DNA of 64,000 bases from HGM13862 sp031553915 (GTDB lineage: Bacteria > Bacillota > Dehalobacteriia > UBA4068). The notes under the pieces were generated by a model that saw nothing but the letters and a program-made list of their open reading frames with translations, did not search any database and had not been told where the DNA came from. The DNA lies in contig JAVBKT010000001.1 of assembly GCA_031553915.1 (NCBI GenBank), positions 44,854 to 108,853 on the forward strand, read 5' to 3'. Below, one piece after another: positions 8,612 through 16,950 of this stretch. The number at the start of each line of letters is the position of its first letter. The stretch's first letter is position 1. The translations under genes were made by a program, and so were the position numbers.

Positions 8612-9367
8612 CTATTGATTCTCAGTATTGGCATTGTCCCCGGTTTCAGCATTAGGGTCGGTATCAGTATTTTCATCTGCCGGTGTATTATTAGCCGTCA
8701 TCAGCGCAAAATAGCCGATCAAATTACTAATTGTTTTATATTCTTCACTGTCTTCTTCGACCAAAGCCAAATATGTATCAGCATAGGCTTGCGCTTCTTC
8801 CAGCCCAGAGTTTATGTATAAAAAGTATACATAAGAATAGGCATAATTGATATTGGTCGGGTCCAGCGTAACTACTTCTTGATAAAGAGCTTTGGCTTCG
8901 TCTGCCTGCTGCAAATAACTAAGAGCAGCAGCTTTTCCTGCCAATATTTGCGCCCTGCCGGCATCATTTAAGGTCTCCGGCGCAGTATCTAACTGGATTT
9001 GATAATAATCATTCGCTTTGGTGGCTGCGTCAGTGGCTTTATCAGAGTATTGAGTGGCCATTGCCGCATCTGTTTCTTCACCGGCCTGCGTAGCACATAA
9101 AGAGGCAAGAGTACTATATAAATTTGCCATTGAGGAAGCAGTCGAAAAATCTATCTGGGCGCCAGCGGCAGGCTCATTGCTGGCAATATAACCTTCGTAT
9201 TGAGCAATCTGTTCAGCTGTTGTTGCTTCAGCTGGCTGCCTCCCGGTATTGGAGCCTGCGCCCCAAACAGCAAAAGAACCAACCAAACCAACGGCAAGAA
9301 TAACAACAATTACTATTAATAATTTCCCATGTTTTTTCGTCCCTTGACGAATTCTTTGCATGAACAC
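8612..9367 (-). CDS. Membrane-anchored tetratricopeptide-type protein, function unknown
   Basis: About 251 residues. A short basic N-terminus (QRIRQGTKKHGK) is followed by one membrane helix (residues 16-36, LIVIVVILAVGLVGSFAVW), so the rest should face outside. The body is alanine-rich helical sequence with at least one recognisable TPR unit (AGKAAALSYLQQADEAKALYQ, then VVTLDPTNINYAYSY, about residues 145-185), and the last 30 residues are an Asp/Asn/Thr-rich tail. The start is a GTG nine bases after GGAGG; an in-frame ATG two codons later is possible. It may be a scaffold of the cell envelope, but nothing specific can be claimed. Confidence 0.8.
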   Translation of the reverse strand: MFMQRIRQGTKKHGKLLIVIVVILAVGLVGSFAVWGAGSNTGRQPAEATTAEQIAQYEGYIASNEPAAGAQIDFSTASSMANLYSTLASLCATQAGEETDAAMATQYSDKATDAATKANDYYQIQLDTAPETLNDAGRAQILAGKAAALSYLQQADEAKALYQEVVTLDPTNINYAYSYVYFLYINSGLEEAQAYADTYLALVEEDSEEYKTISNLIGYFALMTANNTPADENTDTDPNAETGDNANTENQ

Positions 9368-9413
9368 TACATTTATCCTCCCAAAATCAACAGCTATATT
9401 TAAGTCCGTTTAG

Positions 9414-9818
9414 TTAATATAACACATTTTTTATTTTTAGGCAATCATTACATATGCCATAGCATTCCAGGCGGTATGATTGTATTTTGCCCGGCACATT
9501 GGCAAAGGTTTCTCCGGAAATAAGCGAATCATCGCAGGCAAAATCATAAAGCTTGCCACATTGCTCGCAGACAAAATGATAGTGCAGATTGGCATTGCCG
9601 TCAAAGCGGCTTTGACCCTTGCCATAATTCAGCTCCATAATTTTGCCATCATGAATCAACACCTGCAAGTTACGATAAACTGTGCCCAGGCTAATATCAG
9701 GAATTCTTTTTCTTGCTTGCTCATATATCCAATCTGCAGTAGGATGGCTTGTGGTGGAGCTGATAATATCAAATATTACCGCTTTTTGTTTTGTCATTCT
9801 TTTTTGTTTAACTTCCAT
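9414..9818 (-). CDS. Fur-family metalloregulator, PerR-like
   Basis: Winged-helix repressor of 134 residues. The N-terminal half carries the DNA-binding domain with the motif ISLGTVYRNLQVL (about residues 42-54). The C-terminal half has the regulatory histidines in HYHFVCEQCG (near 79-88) and two CxxC pairs (CEQC, CNDC) that make the structural zinc site. PerR, Fur and Zur are hard to tell apart; the pattern fits PerR, which would sense peroxide through iron-bound histidines, but this is inference. It is a single gene between YlbF and the TPR protein. Confidence 0.88.
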   Translation of the reverse strand: MEVKQKRMTKQKAVIFDIISSTTSHPTADWIYEQARKRIPDISLGTVYRNLQVLIHDGKIMELNYGKGQSRFDGNANLHYHFVCEQCGKLYDFACDDSLISGETFANVPGKIQSYRLECYGICNDCLKIKNVLY

Positions 9819-9866
9819 ACTTCGTCTTCCCTCGCAAATTTAATAATTGTTTATTTAATCACTGCT

Positions 9867-10292
9867 CTAATTAAGCAAAGAGCTATAATCAGCAGAATCC
9901 ATTTCCTCGCTTAAATGCCATAACTCCAGCTTATCGCTAAAAACCTCTTCAATCGAAGCAATCAGGTGAAAAAGCCGACCTTCAGCAAAAAGATAATCGC
10001 TGAGCAAAGGATTACCTGCCATAGTAAGGTAGAGCTCTTCCATTTGCTGATGATCATCAAGCGTATCATCACCAATCATGGCTGCCAGGCGGTCAGCCAT
10101 TTGCTGCTGGCGTAATTGATTTAAAATATTGCTTTGCGTATCATCCGCCTCAAGACGGCTTTTGGCTGCCACAAACTGCATATATTCCGGGCTTGCCTTT
10201 AAAAGCTCCGCCAGATAAAATGCTTGTTTTTTAATCAGCTCTCTATGGTCTTTAGTAGACATTTTTTTTATATCATCGTTTTTATATGTCAT
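9867..10292 (-). CDS. YlbF/YmcA family protein
   Basis: All-helical cytoplasmic protein of about 141 residues, with the YlbF-type heptad block LKASPEYMQFVAAKSRLEADD and LRQQQMADRLAAM (about residues 27-75). In Bacillus, YlbF, YmcA and YaaT form a complex that works with RNase Y on mRNA processing; an RNase Y gene lies at 21920-23461 in this window. The longest frame begins at 10367, but AAGGTG stands seven bases before the ATG at 10292 (MTYKND), which is chosen. Which of the two paralogs this is cannot be decided. Confidence 0.75.
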   Translation of the reverse strand: MTYKNDDIKKMSTKDHRELIKKQAFYLAELLKASPEYMQFVAAKSRLEADDTQSNILNQLRQQQMADRLAAMIGDDTLDDHQQMEELYLTMAGNPLLSDYLFAEGRLFHLIASIEEVFSDKLELWHLSEEMDSADYSSLLN

Positions 10293-10466
10293 TAATCGCA
10301 CCTTAAATATTTTCTGATAACAGTTACTATTTACTCTAAAACGAATATTCTCCGTAAATCTGTTCACACCTTTTCATTTATAAAAATTATATAAAAATTT
10401 AGGGAAAAGCACCTATTTAATCCGCATGCATATTATTTTAATATAAAGAAACTAGGAGGTGCCAGA

Positions 10467-10880
10467 ATGAAACGGTATACTGTAGAGAGAGGCGATAGCC
10501 TTTGGAAAATAGCCCAAAACCATAATATCAGCCTCGAATCTTTAATTGCCGCAAATCCTCAGATAGCTGATCCAAATTTAATTCAAATAGGTAGCCTGGT
10601 CAATATCCCTGAACTATGGGATCAGCCGGGATATGATGAGAAGGATTATCGCGCCGGATTTGTCTATTGTGATGAAAGCGAAGAGCGTCCCTGCATTTAT
10701 GTTGCAGATGAAGGAGAAACTTTAGAGAGCATTGGCAGACAATTGCATGTTCCCCTCTCTCAGTTAATCTATTATAACCTGCGTTATGGCAAAAGAGAAC
10801 CCCTGGCTAAAGGAGCGCGTGTGGTGATTCCCGAAAACCGCTATCCTTATCCTGAGCAACGGCCACGCCGTCCCCGTTAA
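10467..10880 (+). CDS. Double LysM domain protein
   Basis: One of few plus-strand genes. 137 residues with two LysM modules: the first at residues 2-47 (YTVERGDSLWKIAQNHNIS, ending IGSLVNIPE) and the second at about 77-122 (YVADEGETLESIGRQLHVP, ending GARVVIPE). The C-terminus is a short Pro/Arg tail. No signal peptide or membrane helix is visible, which is unusual for a peptidoglycan-binding protein; spore coat/cortex proteins and cytoplasmic LysM proteins share that trait. The start is backed by AGGAGG seven bases upstream. It ends at a strong terminator shared with the convergent selenoprotein gene. Confidence 0.88.
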   Translation: MKRYTVERGDSLWKIAQNHNISLESLIAANPQIADPNLIQIGSLVNIPELWDQPGYDEKDYRAGFVYCDESEERPCIYVADEGETLESIGRQLHVPLSQLIYYNLRYGKREPLAKGARVVIPENRYPYPEQRPRRPR

Positions 10881-10884
10881 GCTA

Positions 10885-10912
10885 AAAACAGCCGCCTCGA
10901 GGCGGCTGTTTT
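10885..10912. terminator. Bidirectional terminator between LysM gene and selenoprotein candidate
   Basis: Perfect inverted repeat AAAACAGCCGCC / GGCGGCTGTTTT around a TCGA centre, with T runs on both sides. It begins four bases past the LysM stop and ends 13 bases before the convergent gene's stop. Confidence 0.88.
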
Positions 10913-10925
10913 ATTGTAGTAAAAA

Positions 10926-11123
10926 TTATTCGACAGCTGCATTCAAGGCATCCATCAAAGCATCAACGTCCATACCATGGGCGGAGGCGCCATCTTCGAT
11001 TGACTCGAAATGGGCGGCTGCACAGCCGATTCAGCCCATGCCTTGCTCCATGAGAATCTGAGCAGTCTGAGGCCATTTGTCGATGATTTCCATAATGCCC
11101 ATATCCCTTGTGATAGTGGTCAC
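10926..11123 (-). CDS. DUF1858-type redox-disulfide domain protein, probable selenoprotein (in-frame TGA read as Sec)
   Basis: 65 residues if the TGA at 11031-11033 is read through. The start is GTG at 11123, seven bases after AGGAGG. The N-terminal half (TRDMGIMEIIDKWPQTAQIL) and the C-terminal half (HFESIEDGASAHGMDVDALM) match the small DUF1858 / hybrid-cluster-protein-associated disulfide domain. That family has a CxxC motif after a Gly-Met pair; here codons 28-34 read G-M-G-TGA-I-G-C, so the TGA replaces exactly the first cysteine, giving Sec31-x-x-Cys34. The frame stays coding to a normal TAA. A hairpin fitting the bacterial SECIS rules follows the TGA (10988-11016). No sel genes are in the window. 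Automated callers would miss or split it. Confidence 0.82.
10988..11016 (-). promoter_or_regulatory. Candidate bacterial SECIS hairpin
   Basis: On the minus strand, starting 14 bases after the TGA, CGC-CCAT-TTCGA pairs with TCGAA-ATGG-CG, with one bulged base on each side. The apical loop is GUCAA at 11000-11004, 26 bases past the TGA. Known bacterial SECIS elements have a short loop 16-37 bases after UGA with a G among its first two bases; this one fits both rules. Confidence 0.65.
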
Positions 11124-11228
11124 AATAATTCCTCCTCGCTAATATAAAAAATATGCCGCAATATATCTTTTGCATACTGCTTAACGACAGTTTGTCCAAC
11201 TCTGAAAATAAGTATAACATAATAAATA

Positions 11229-11260
11229 AAAAAAGCAAGGGCATAGGCCCTTGCTTTTTT
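11229..11260 (-). terminator. Terminator after gdhA
   Basis: AAAAAAGCAAGGGC / GCCCTTGCTTTTTT inverted repeat with a four-base loop, starting 20 bp past the gdhA stop. The T run on its far side may also serve the -35 region of the selenoprotein gene (TTGCTT, 16 bases, TATACT). Confidence 0.88.
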
Positions 11261-11280
11261 AAACATAATTCTTAATCTGA

Positions 11281-12618
11281 TTAAACAAGACCCTGTGCCA
11301 GCATAGCATCAGCAATCTTAATAAAACCACCGATGTTGGCGCCCTTAACATAATTGATCTTGTTGCCTTCTGTACCATATTTAACACAGGTTTCATGGAT
11401 AGTAAGCATGATCTGGTCAAGCTTAGCGCCGACTTCTTCAGCAGTCCAGCTGATTTTGCCAGCGTTTTGGCTCATTTCCAAACCAGAAACAGCAACGCCG
11501 CCGGAGTTAGCTGCTTTACCAGGAGCGAAGACAATTGCATCGACCAGGTAGTTAACAGCTTCAGCAGTGCAGCCCATGTTGGATGTTTCAACAACCATCT
11601 TGGTGCCATTGGCAACCAGCTGTTTAGCATCGTCAATGTTCAATTCGTTCTGGAAAGCGCACGGGAAGGCGATATCGCATTTGGCAGCCCAAGCTTTTTT
11701 GCCAGGGATAAATTCAACGCCTTTGAAATCTTCAGCAAAAGGAGCAACGATGTTTTTGTTGGTTGCACGCAAAGCGAGCATATAGTCAACGCCTTCAGGA
11801 GTCATGCCGTCTTTGATGTAGACATAGCCGTCCGGACCAGAGATAGCAACAACTTTAGCACCAAGCTCGGTGAGCTTTTTGCAGCAGCCCCACGCCACAT
11901 TACCAAAACCGGAAACAGCACAGGTTTTGCCAACAATGGTGTCATTTAATTCTGCGAGCATATGTTGGGCAAAGTAAACAGTACCAAAACCGGTTGCTTC
12001 CGGACGAACCAGGCTGCCGCCGAATTCGCGGTTTTTACCGGTAAGTACGCCGACGAAATGGTTCTGTATTCTCTTGTATTGGCCAAAGAGGAAACCGATT
12101 TCACGACCGCCAACGCCAACGTCACCAGCAGGAACGTCAGTATCAGCGCCGATATGACGATATAATTCAGTCATGAAAGACTGGCAGAAACGCATAACTT
12201 CAGCATCAGATTTGCCGGTAGGATCAAAATCAGCTCCGCCTTTACCGCCGCCCATAGGCAGGGTGGTCAGGCCGTTTTTGAGTGTCTGTTCAAAACCCAA
12301 AAATTTCATCATGCTGAGATTAACGGCAGGGTGGAAACGCAGGCCGCCTTTATAAGGGCCGATTGCACTGTTAAACTGGACACGGTATCCGCGGTTAATC
12401 TGAATTTCGCCCTTGTCATCAACCCAAGGCACACGGAAAGAAATAGCGCGTTCAGGCTCAACCATACGTTCCATAATTTTTGCATCAACGTATTTGGGGT
12501 TAGCATTGAGGAAGCCAGCAAGAGATTCTACGACTTCGTGTACAGCCTGATGGAATTCGACTTCTTCGGGGTTTTTAGCAACAACTTTGTCCATAAATTG
12601 CTTGACATCAAAAGACAT
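11281..12618 (-). CDS. gdhA: NADP-specific glutamate dehydrogenase
   Basis: Cytoplasmic enzyme joining ammonium to 2-oxoglutarate, or the reverse when glutamate is fermented. 445 residues, the usual hexameric length. Substrate-binding lysines lie in GPYKGGLRFHP (about 87-97) and PMGGGKGGADFDP (about 120-132); the nucleotide domain carries SGFGNVAWG (near 233). The NADP form is inferred from overall similarity to the 445-residue class. AGGAGG stands before the start. A well-formed promoter (12738-12766) and its own terminator make it a single-gene unit. Confidence 0.97.
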   Translation of the reverse strand: MSFDVKQFMDKVVAKNPEEVEFHQAVHEVVESLAGFLNANPKYVDAKIMERMVEPERAISFRVPWVDDKGEIQINRGYRVQFNSAIGPYKGGLRFHPAVNLSMMKFLGFEQTLKNGLTTLPMGGGKGGADFDPTGKSDAEVMRFCQSFMTELYRHIGADTDVPAGDVGVGGREIGFLFGQYKRIQNHFVGVLTGKNREFGGSLVRPEATGFGTVYFAQHMLAELNDTIVGKTCAVSGFGNVAWGCCKKLTELGAKVVAISGPDGYVYIKDGMTPEGVDYMLALRATNKNIVAPFAEDFKGVEFIPGKKAWAAKCDIAFPCAFQNELNIDDAKQLVANGTKMVVETSNMGCTAEAVNYLVDAIVFAPGKAANSGGVAVSGLEMSQNAGKISWTAEEVGAKLDQIMLTIHETCVKYGTEGNKINYVKGANIGGFIKIADAMLAQGLV

Positions 12619-12737
12619 TGTACTACCTCCTAAAATTTTATCTGTGTTTTACACAGTTATTCGGTATATATACATCACCGTAACCTGCAAAAAGGGCAAA
12701 AAAAATTACATCTCTCCCTATTGAAGGTATTAAGGTA

Positions 12738-12766
12738 ATCATACAACTTTTGACCTTAAAAAACAA
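12738..12766 (-). promoter_or_regulatory. Predicted sigma-A promoter of gdhA
   Basis: TTGTTT (12761-12766), 17 bases, TATGAT (12738-12743) on the minus strand, leaving a leader of about 110 bases. The leader holds a small CTGTGT/ACACAG hairpin near the ribosome binding site. The -35 box lies inside the inverted repeat at 12759-12821. Confidence 0.6.
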
Positions 12767-12821
12767 GTACTTTTACATAAATAATTATAATAATTTATGA
12801 TAATTATCCGTACTTGTTTTG
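12759..12821 (-). terminator. Inverted repeat after dnaE, overlapping the gdhA promoter
   Basis: AAACAAGTAC / GTACTTGTTT arms (12810-12819 and 12761-12770) enclose a second AT-rich pair CATAAAT/ATTTATG. It starts 22 bp past the dnaE stop and is followed by T residues, so it should end dnaE transcripts; the same bases hold the gdhA -35 box. Confidence 0.6.
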
Positions 12822-12842
12822 ATGAAAATATTACAATACTAG

Positions 12843-15800
12843 CTAGCGGATAACAACATTATCCTGGCCCAAAGTATCAGCCAATCCTTTAAGTATTTTT
12901 TGATCCAATTCCACGCCAAATATATCGGGGAAGGGGCTGTATAGCTGAGAATCCATATAAAAAACCTCCACCGGCAAATGCCCGGGGCTGCTGGACAAGA
13001 GCTCCCTTGTCAAATTTTGCAGCTCATAATCAGTTTTGCCGGGCAAGCGCAAATAAAGCTTGCATGGGGTAAACACTTCGCTGACCATCAGCTCCAGCTC
13101 TGTACCCTCTGCCTTTAATCTACCTTTGGCCAGAACAGAGTTGCTGTCAATCAGCATTTTTTTGCATTGCTCATAGGCGCGGGGGAAAACAGTACAGCGA
13201 ATAGTGGCGCGGCTGTTTTCCAGGTGAAAGTTAGCCATTTGCACGCCGGTTTTGGTATAGCGGTGATTAACCATGCTGATGAGACCCGCGGTAATGATCT
13301 CACTTTTATCGCTTAATCCGCCCAGTTTATCTATGCTACAGCTGATTTTGCGGCTGACATAAGGCTCATATGCATCGAAGGGATGACCGCTGACATAAAA
13401 TCCCAGGGTCTCTTTCTCCATATCCAATAATTCTTTTTTGGAAAATTCTTTGATATGCGCAATGGTGATTTCCGGCTTATTGATTTCCGCGTCAAAGCCA
13501 AAGTCAAACAAAGACACCTGGTCTGTATCTTTGTTGGCGGCCATGCGTTTCGACATATCCAAAACCGTATCCATGGCTGCCAGCATGGAGGCTCTGTTAT
13601 AGCCCATAGAATCCAGTGCGCCGCAGCGAATAAGGTTTTCCAACATTTTACGGTTCAGCGAAACCCTTTCGCACAGATCCGCTAATGAGGCATAATTACC
13701 ATTAGCATCCCGCTCCGCTACTATTTGGCGGACAGCTTCCCGGCCGACATTTTTAACCGCAGCCAGAGCATAACAAATTTTGCCGTCTACAACATTAAAC
13801 TTTTCATTGCTATCGTTGATATTAGGCGGCAAAATATCAATGCCCATCTCCCGGCTATGTTCAATATATTTAGCGAGCTTATCGGTATCATTCATTACCG
13901 AGGTCATCATCGCTGCCATAAACTCCGGGCGATAGTGACATTTCAACCACGCTGTTTGATAAGAAACCATGGCATAGGCTGCGCTATGACTTTTATTAAA
14001 GCCGTATCCGCCAAAATATTGCAGCAACTGGAAAATTTCTATGGCAATTCTTTTATCAACGCCGTGCTCGACACATCCGGCGACAAACTCATCTTTAGCC
14101 GCCTCGATGATAGAAGGTTTTTTCTTGCCCATGGCACGGCGCAGCATATCCGCTTTGCCGAGAGAAAACCCGCCTAAAGCCTGGGTAATCTGCATCACCT
14201 GCTCCTGATAAAGAATCACCCCGTAGGTTTCTTTGAGAATATCCTCCAGCAGAGGGTGCATGAATTTTACTTTTTTGGTGCCATGCTTGCCGGCAATATA
14301 ATCATCCACCATGCCGCTGCCCAGCGGGCCTGGCCGGTACAGCGCGACCAAAGCAATGATATCCTCAAAACGCTCCGGCTTCAAATTGCGCATAATTTTG
14401 CGCATACCTTCACTTTCCAGCTGAAACACTGCCACCGCATCGCCGGTGCTGAGCATATCATAGGTAGCCTGGTCGTCAAGGGCAATTTTGCTGATATCAA
14501 TATCAATATTATGGCTATTTTTGATATTTTCCAGCGTATCGTCAATCAAAGAAAGAGTGCGCAAGCCCAGCAAGTCTATTTTGACCAAGCCGCAAGCTTC
14601 GACCTGCTCTTTGGCATATTGGGTAGTGATAGAGCCATCCTTGCTGTCTTTTTGCACCGGCATATAGGAAATAAGCTCATTTTGCGCAATGGCAACGCCA
14701 GCCGCGTGTTTGCCGCAATGCGAGGGCATTCCCTGGATTCTGTCAGCAATTTCCAGCAGTTCTCTGGCTTGGGCATCGTTCTGATACAGCTCTTTAAATT
14801 CCGGGCTGGCATCAATGGCATCTTTAATCGTTTTGATGCGCAGATCATCCGGCATCAGCTTGACAATGCGGTCAACATCAGCATAAGGCCAATCCAGAAC
14901 CCGGCCCACCGCGCGGACAGCTCCTTTGACCAGCAAAAAGTTGAAGGTTACAATTTGCGAAACATGGTCCTCTCCATATTTATGCACCAAATAATCAACA
15001 ACCTCGCCACGGCGCACATCGGAAATATCCGTATCTATATCCGGAGGAGAAACGCGCTCCGGGTTCAAAAAGCGCTCAAAGAGCAAATCATACTGCAAAG
15101 GCTCAATATCGGTAATCCCCAGGCAATAGGCAACAATACTGCCGGCCGCAGAACCTCGTCCCGGGCCGACAGATATCCCCTGCTGCCGGGCATAGTTGAT
15201 CATATCCCACACGATTAAAAAATAGCCGGGGAAATCCATCTTATTAATAACATCCAGCTCATAGTCAAGGCGCTCTTTGATCTGCGGAGTTATTTCCGCA
15301 TATTTTTGCCGCAAACCTTGTTCGCATAGATGCCGCAAATAGCTGGTAAGATTATACCCCTCCGGCACTTCGTAATCAGGCATAAACAATTTATCAAACT
15401 CAAAATCAACATTGCATTTCTCAGCAACCTTGGTGGTGTTCGCCAGAGCTTCCGGCCATTTGGGGAAGAGGGCAATCATTTCCGCTTCTGTTTTGAGATA
15501 GAACTGGTCATTGGGGAAACGCATCCTGTTTTCATCACTTCTGATTTTGCCGGTTTGGATACACAAGAGAATATCATGCATTTCCGCATCTGTCTGATTG
15601 ACATAATGCAAGTCATTGGTGGCCACCAGCTCAATATCCAGCTCTTGGCTAAGCTCAACCAAAACCGGGTTAACGCGCAATTCCTCAGATAGACCGTGAT
15701 TTTGCAGCTCCAGATAATAATCATCACCAAAAATGCTTTTATATTCGGCAGCCATTTTTCTGGCGCCATCCATATCCCCTGCCAAAATCAGCTCCGGCAG

Positions 15801-16220
15801 CTCTCCGGCAATACAGGCGGAAAGGCAAATCAACCCTTCGGAATATTTTTTCAACAATTCATGGTCAATACGCGGTTTATAATAAAAACCTTCGAGAAAT
15901 CCCAGAGATACCAGCTTGCAGAGATTAATATAGCCTGTTTGATTTTTGGCCAGCAGCACTAAATGGCAGGCGGTATCTCCTTTGCGTCCAGAGCGGGAAA
16001 AACGGTCATTGCAAACATAAACCTCGCAGCCGATAATCGGCTTGATGCCCTCTTGTTTGCATTTTTGATAAAAGCTGATTGCGCCATACATCACGCCATG
16101 ATCAGTGATGGCGATAGCATCCATACCATAAGAAACAGCCCGTTCCACAAGATCATTAATCCGGGCTGCACCATCCAGCAAGCTATATTCACTATGATTA
16201 TGTAAATGAACAAATGCCAT
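12843..16220 (-). CDS. dnaE: DNA polymerase III alpha subunit DnaE
   Basis: Replicative polymerase subunit of about 1125 residues. It begins with a PHP domain (HLHNHSEYSLLDGAAR at residues 5-20), followed by the polymerase palm with the three catalytic aspartates in PDIDTDISD (near residue 400), the helix-hairpin-helix region and a C-terminal OB fold. The longest frame opens at 16298, but GGGAG stands before the ATG at 16220 (MAFVHLHNH), the normal family N-terminus. It follows radC by 25 bp. It is the DnaE type, not Gram-positive PolC; a PolC, if present, is elsewhere. Confidence 0.96.
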   Translation of the reverse strand: MAFVHLHNHSEYSLLDGAARINDLVERAVSYGMDAIAITDHGVMYGAISFYQKCKQEGIKPIIGCEVYVCNDRFSRSGRKGDTACHLVLLAKNQTGYINLCKLVSLGFLEGFYYKPRIDHELLKKYSEGLICLSACIAGELPELILAGDMDGARKMAAEYKSIFGDDYYLELQNHGLSEELRVNPVLVELSQELDIELVATNDLHYVNQTDAEMHDILLCIQTGKIRSDENRMRFPNDQFYLKTEAEMIALFPKWPEALANTTKVAEKCNVDFEFDKLFMPDYEVPEGYNLTSYLRHLCEQGLRQKYAEITPQIKERLDYELDVINKMDFPGYFLIVWDMINYARQQGISVGPGRGSAAGSIVAYCLGITDIEPLQYDLLFERFLNPERVSPPDIDTDISDVRRGEVVDYLVHKYGEDHVSQIVTFNFLLVKGAVRAVGRVLDWPYADVDRIVKLMPDDLRIKTIKDAIDASPEFKELYQNDAQARELLEIADRIQGMPSHCGKHAAGVAIAQNELISYMPVQKDSKDGSITTQYAKEQVEACGLVKIDLLGLRTLSLIDDTLENIKNSHNIDIDISKIALDDQATYDMLSTGDAVAVFQLESEGMRKIMRNLKPERFEDIIALVALYRPGPLGSGMVDDYIAGKHGTKKVKFMHPLLEDILKETYGVILYQEQVMQITQALGGFSLGKADMLRRAMGKKKPSIIEAAKDEFVAGCVEHGVDKRIAIEIFQLLQYFGGYGFNKSHSAAYAMVSYQTAWLKCHYRPEFMAAMMTSVMNDTDKLAKYIEHSREMGIDILPPNINDSNEKFNVVDGKICYALAAVKNVGREAVRQIVAERDANGNYASLADLCERVSLNRKMLENLIRCGALDSMGYNRASMLAAMDTVLDMSKRMAANKDTDQVSLFDFGFDAEINKPEITIAHIKEFSKKELLDMEKETLGFYVSGHPFDAYEPYVSRKISCSIDKLGGLSDKSEIITAGLISMVNHRYTKTGVQMANFHLENSRATIRCTVFPRAYEQCKKMLIDSNSVLAKGRLKAEGTELELMVSEVFTPCKLYLRLPGKTDYELQNLTRELLSSSPGHLPVEVFYMDSQLYSPFPDIFGVELDQKILKGLADTLGQDNVVIR

Positions 16221-16245
16221 TTTTCTCTCCCGGGCAAAGCAAAAT

Positions 16246-16950
16246 TTATTTAGCCGCCAGCAGCCCTTTTTCGGCAAAACTGTAATACTCGTCTCCACTC
16301 ACGATAATGTGGTCAACCACATCAATAGACATTTCCGCCAAGAGGGCCTTGATTTTTTGGGTCAATTTCAAATCATCCCCGGACGGCTGCAAGCGGCCGC
16401 CAGGATGATTATGCGCCAAAACCACATACCTGGCCTTATGCAGCAGGGCTGTCTCTACTGCAATTCTTGGATATATTAAAACCTCTGATATGCTGCCCTT
16501 GTTGAGCAGTACAGCCTTGATGATTCTCCACTGGCTGCTCAGACAAATCATATAGAACTCTTCGTAGTTTTTACCGATAAAGATGCTTTTCACATAGGCC
16601 ACTGTCTGCGGCAAATCAAGCAAGGTCCGTTTTTCTCCGGTAAAATCCTGCATATAGCGGCGAAAGAACCCCGGCATCAATGCCAGCAAAGAGGCAGTAT
16701 GGGCGCCAATACCCTTCACTTCCAGAAGGCTGTTATAGTCAGCATTAAACACTGCTGAAAGCGAACCGAACTTGTCTATCAAGGCATGGGCAAGCTCATT
16801 GGTATCTTTTTGCGGCAAGACATAGAACAACAGTAATTCCAAAACCTGGTAGGAGGACATGCCTTCCAGGTCGTTAGAAAGCGCCTCCTCTTTCAGGCGG
16901 TTGCGGTGACCATGATGGGAATGTCGCGGCGGCTGCTTTAGCTCTGACAC
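16246..16950 (-). CDS. radC: RadC family JAB-domain protein
   Basis: About 234 residues: an N-terminal helix-hairpin-helix part (VKGIGAHTASLL near residue 70) and a C-terminal JAB/MPN metalloprotease-like domain with the zinc motif HNHPGGRLQPSGDD (about 181-194). Despite its name, a direct repair role has not held up for the family, and the biochemical function is open. AGGAGG precedes tandem TTG and GTG codons; the GTG at 16950 has the better spacing. It overlaps the end of the upstream LCP gene by 13 bases, so translation is probably coupled. Confidence 0.9.
   Translation of the reverse strand: MSELKQPPRHSHHGHRNRLKEEALSNDLEGMSSYQVLELLLFYVLPQKDTNELAHALIDKFGSLSAVFNADYNSLLEVKGIGAHTASLLALMPGFFRRYMQDFTGEKRTLLDLPQTVAYVKSIFIGKNYEEFYMICLSSQWRIIKAVLLNKGSISEVLIYPRIAVETALLHKARYVVLAHNHPGGRLQPSGDDLKLTQKIKALLAEMSIDVVDHIIVSGDEYYSFAEKGLLAAK

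Noticed and set aside
11031..11033. TGA in the DUF1858 gene as a plain nonsense mutation
   Set aside because: It replaces precisely the redox cysteine, the rest of the frame is intact, and a SECIS-like hairpin follows; a random stop would not be expected to meet all three.
10963..11244. Minus-strand frame of 93 codons over the selenoprotein candidate
   Set aside because: Out of frame with the AGGAGG-led GTG start, and its product (rich in His, Arg and Tyr) matches nothing; it arises from the same DNA as the Sec gene.
14256..15218. Plus-strand open frame of 320 codons
   Set aside because: Lies wholly opposite dnaE, no ribosome binding site, no protein family; shadow of the real gene. Other long opposite-strand frames, such as 3094-4203 in ftsI and 7414-8541 in the M20 gene, fall for the same reason.
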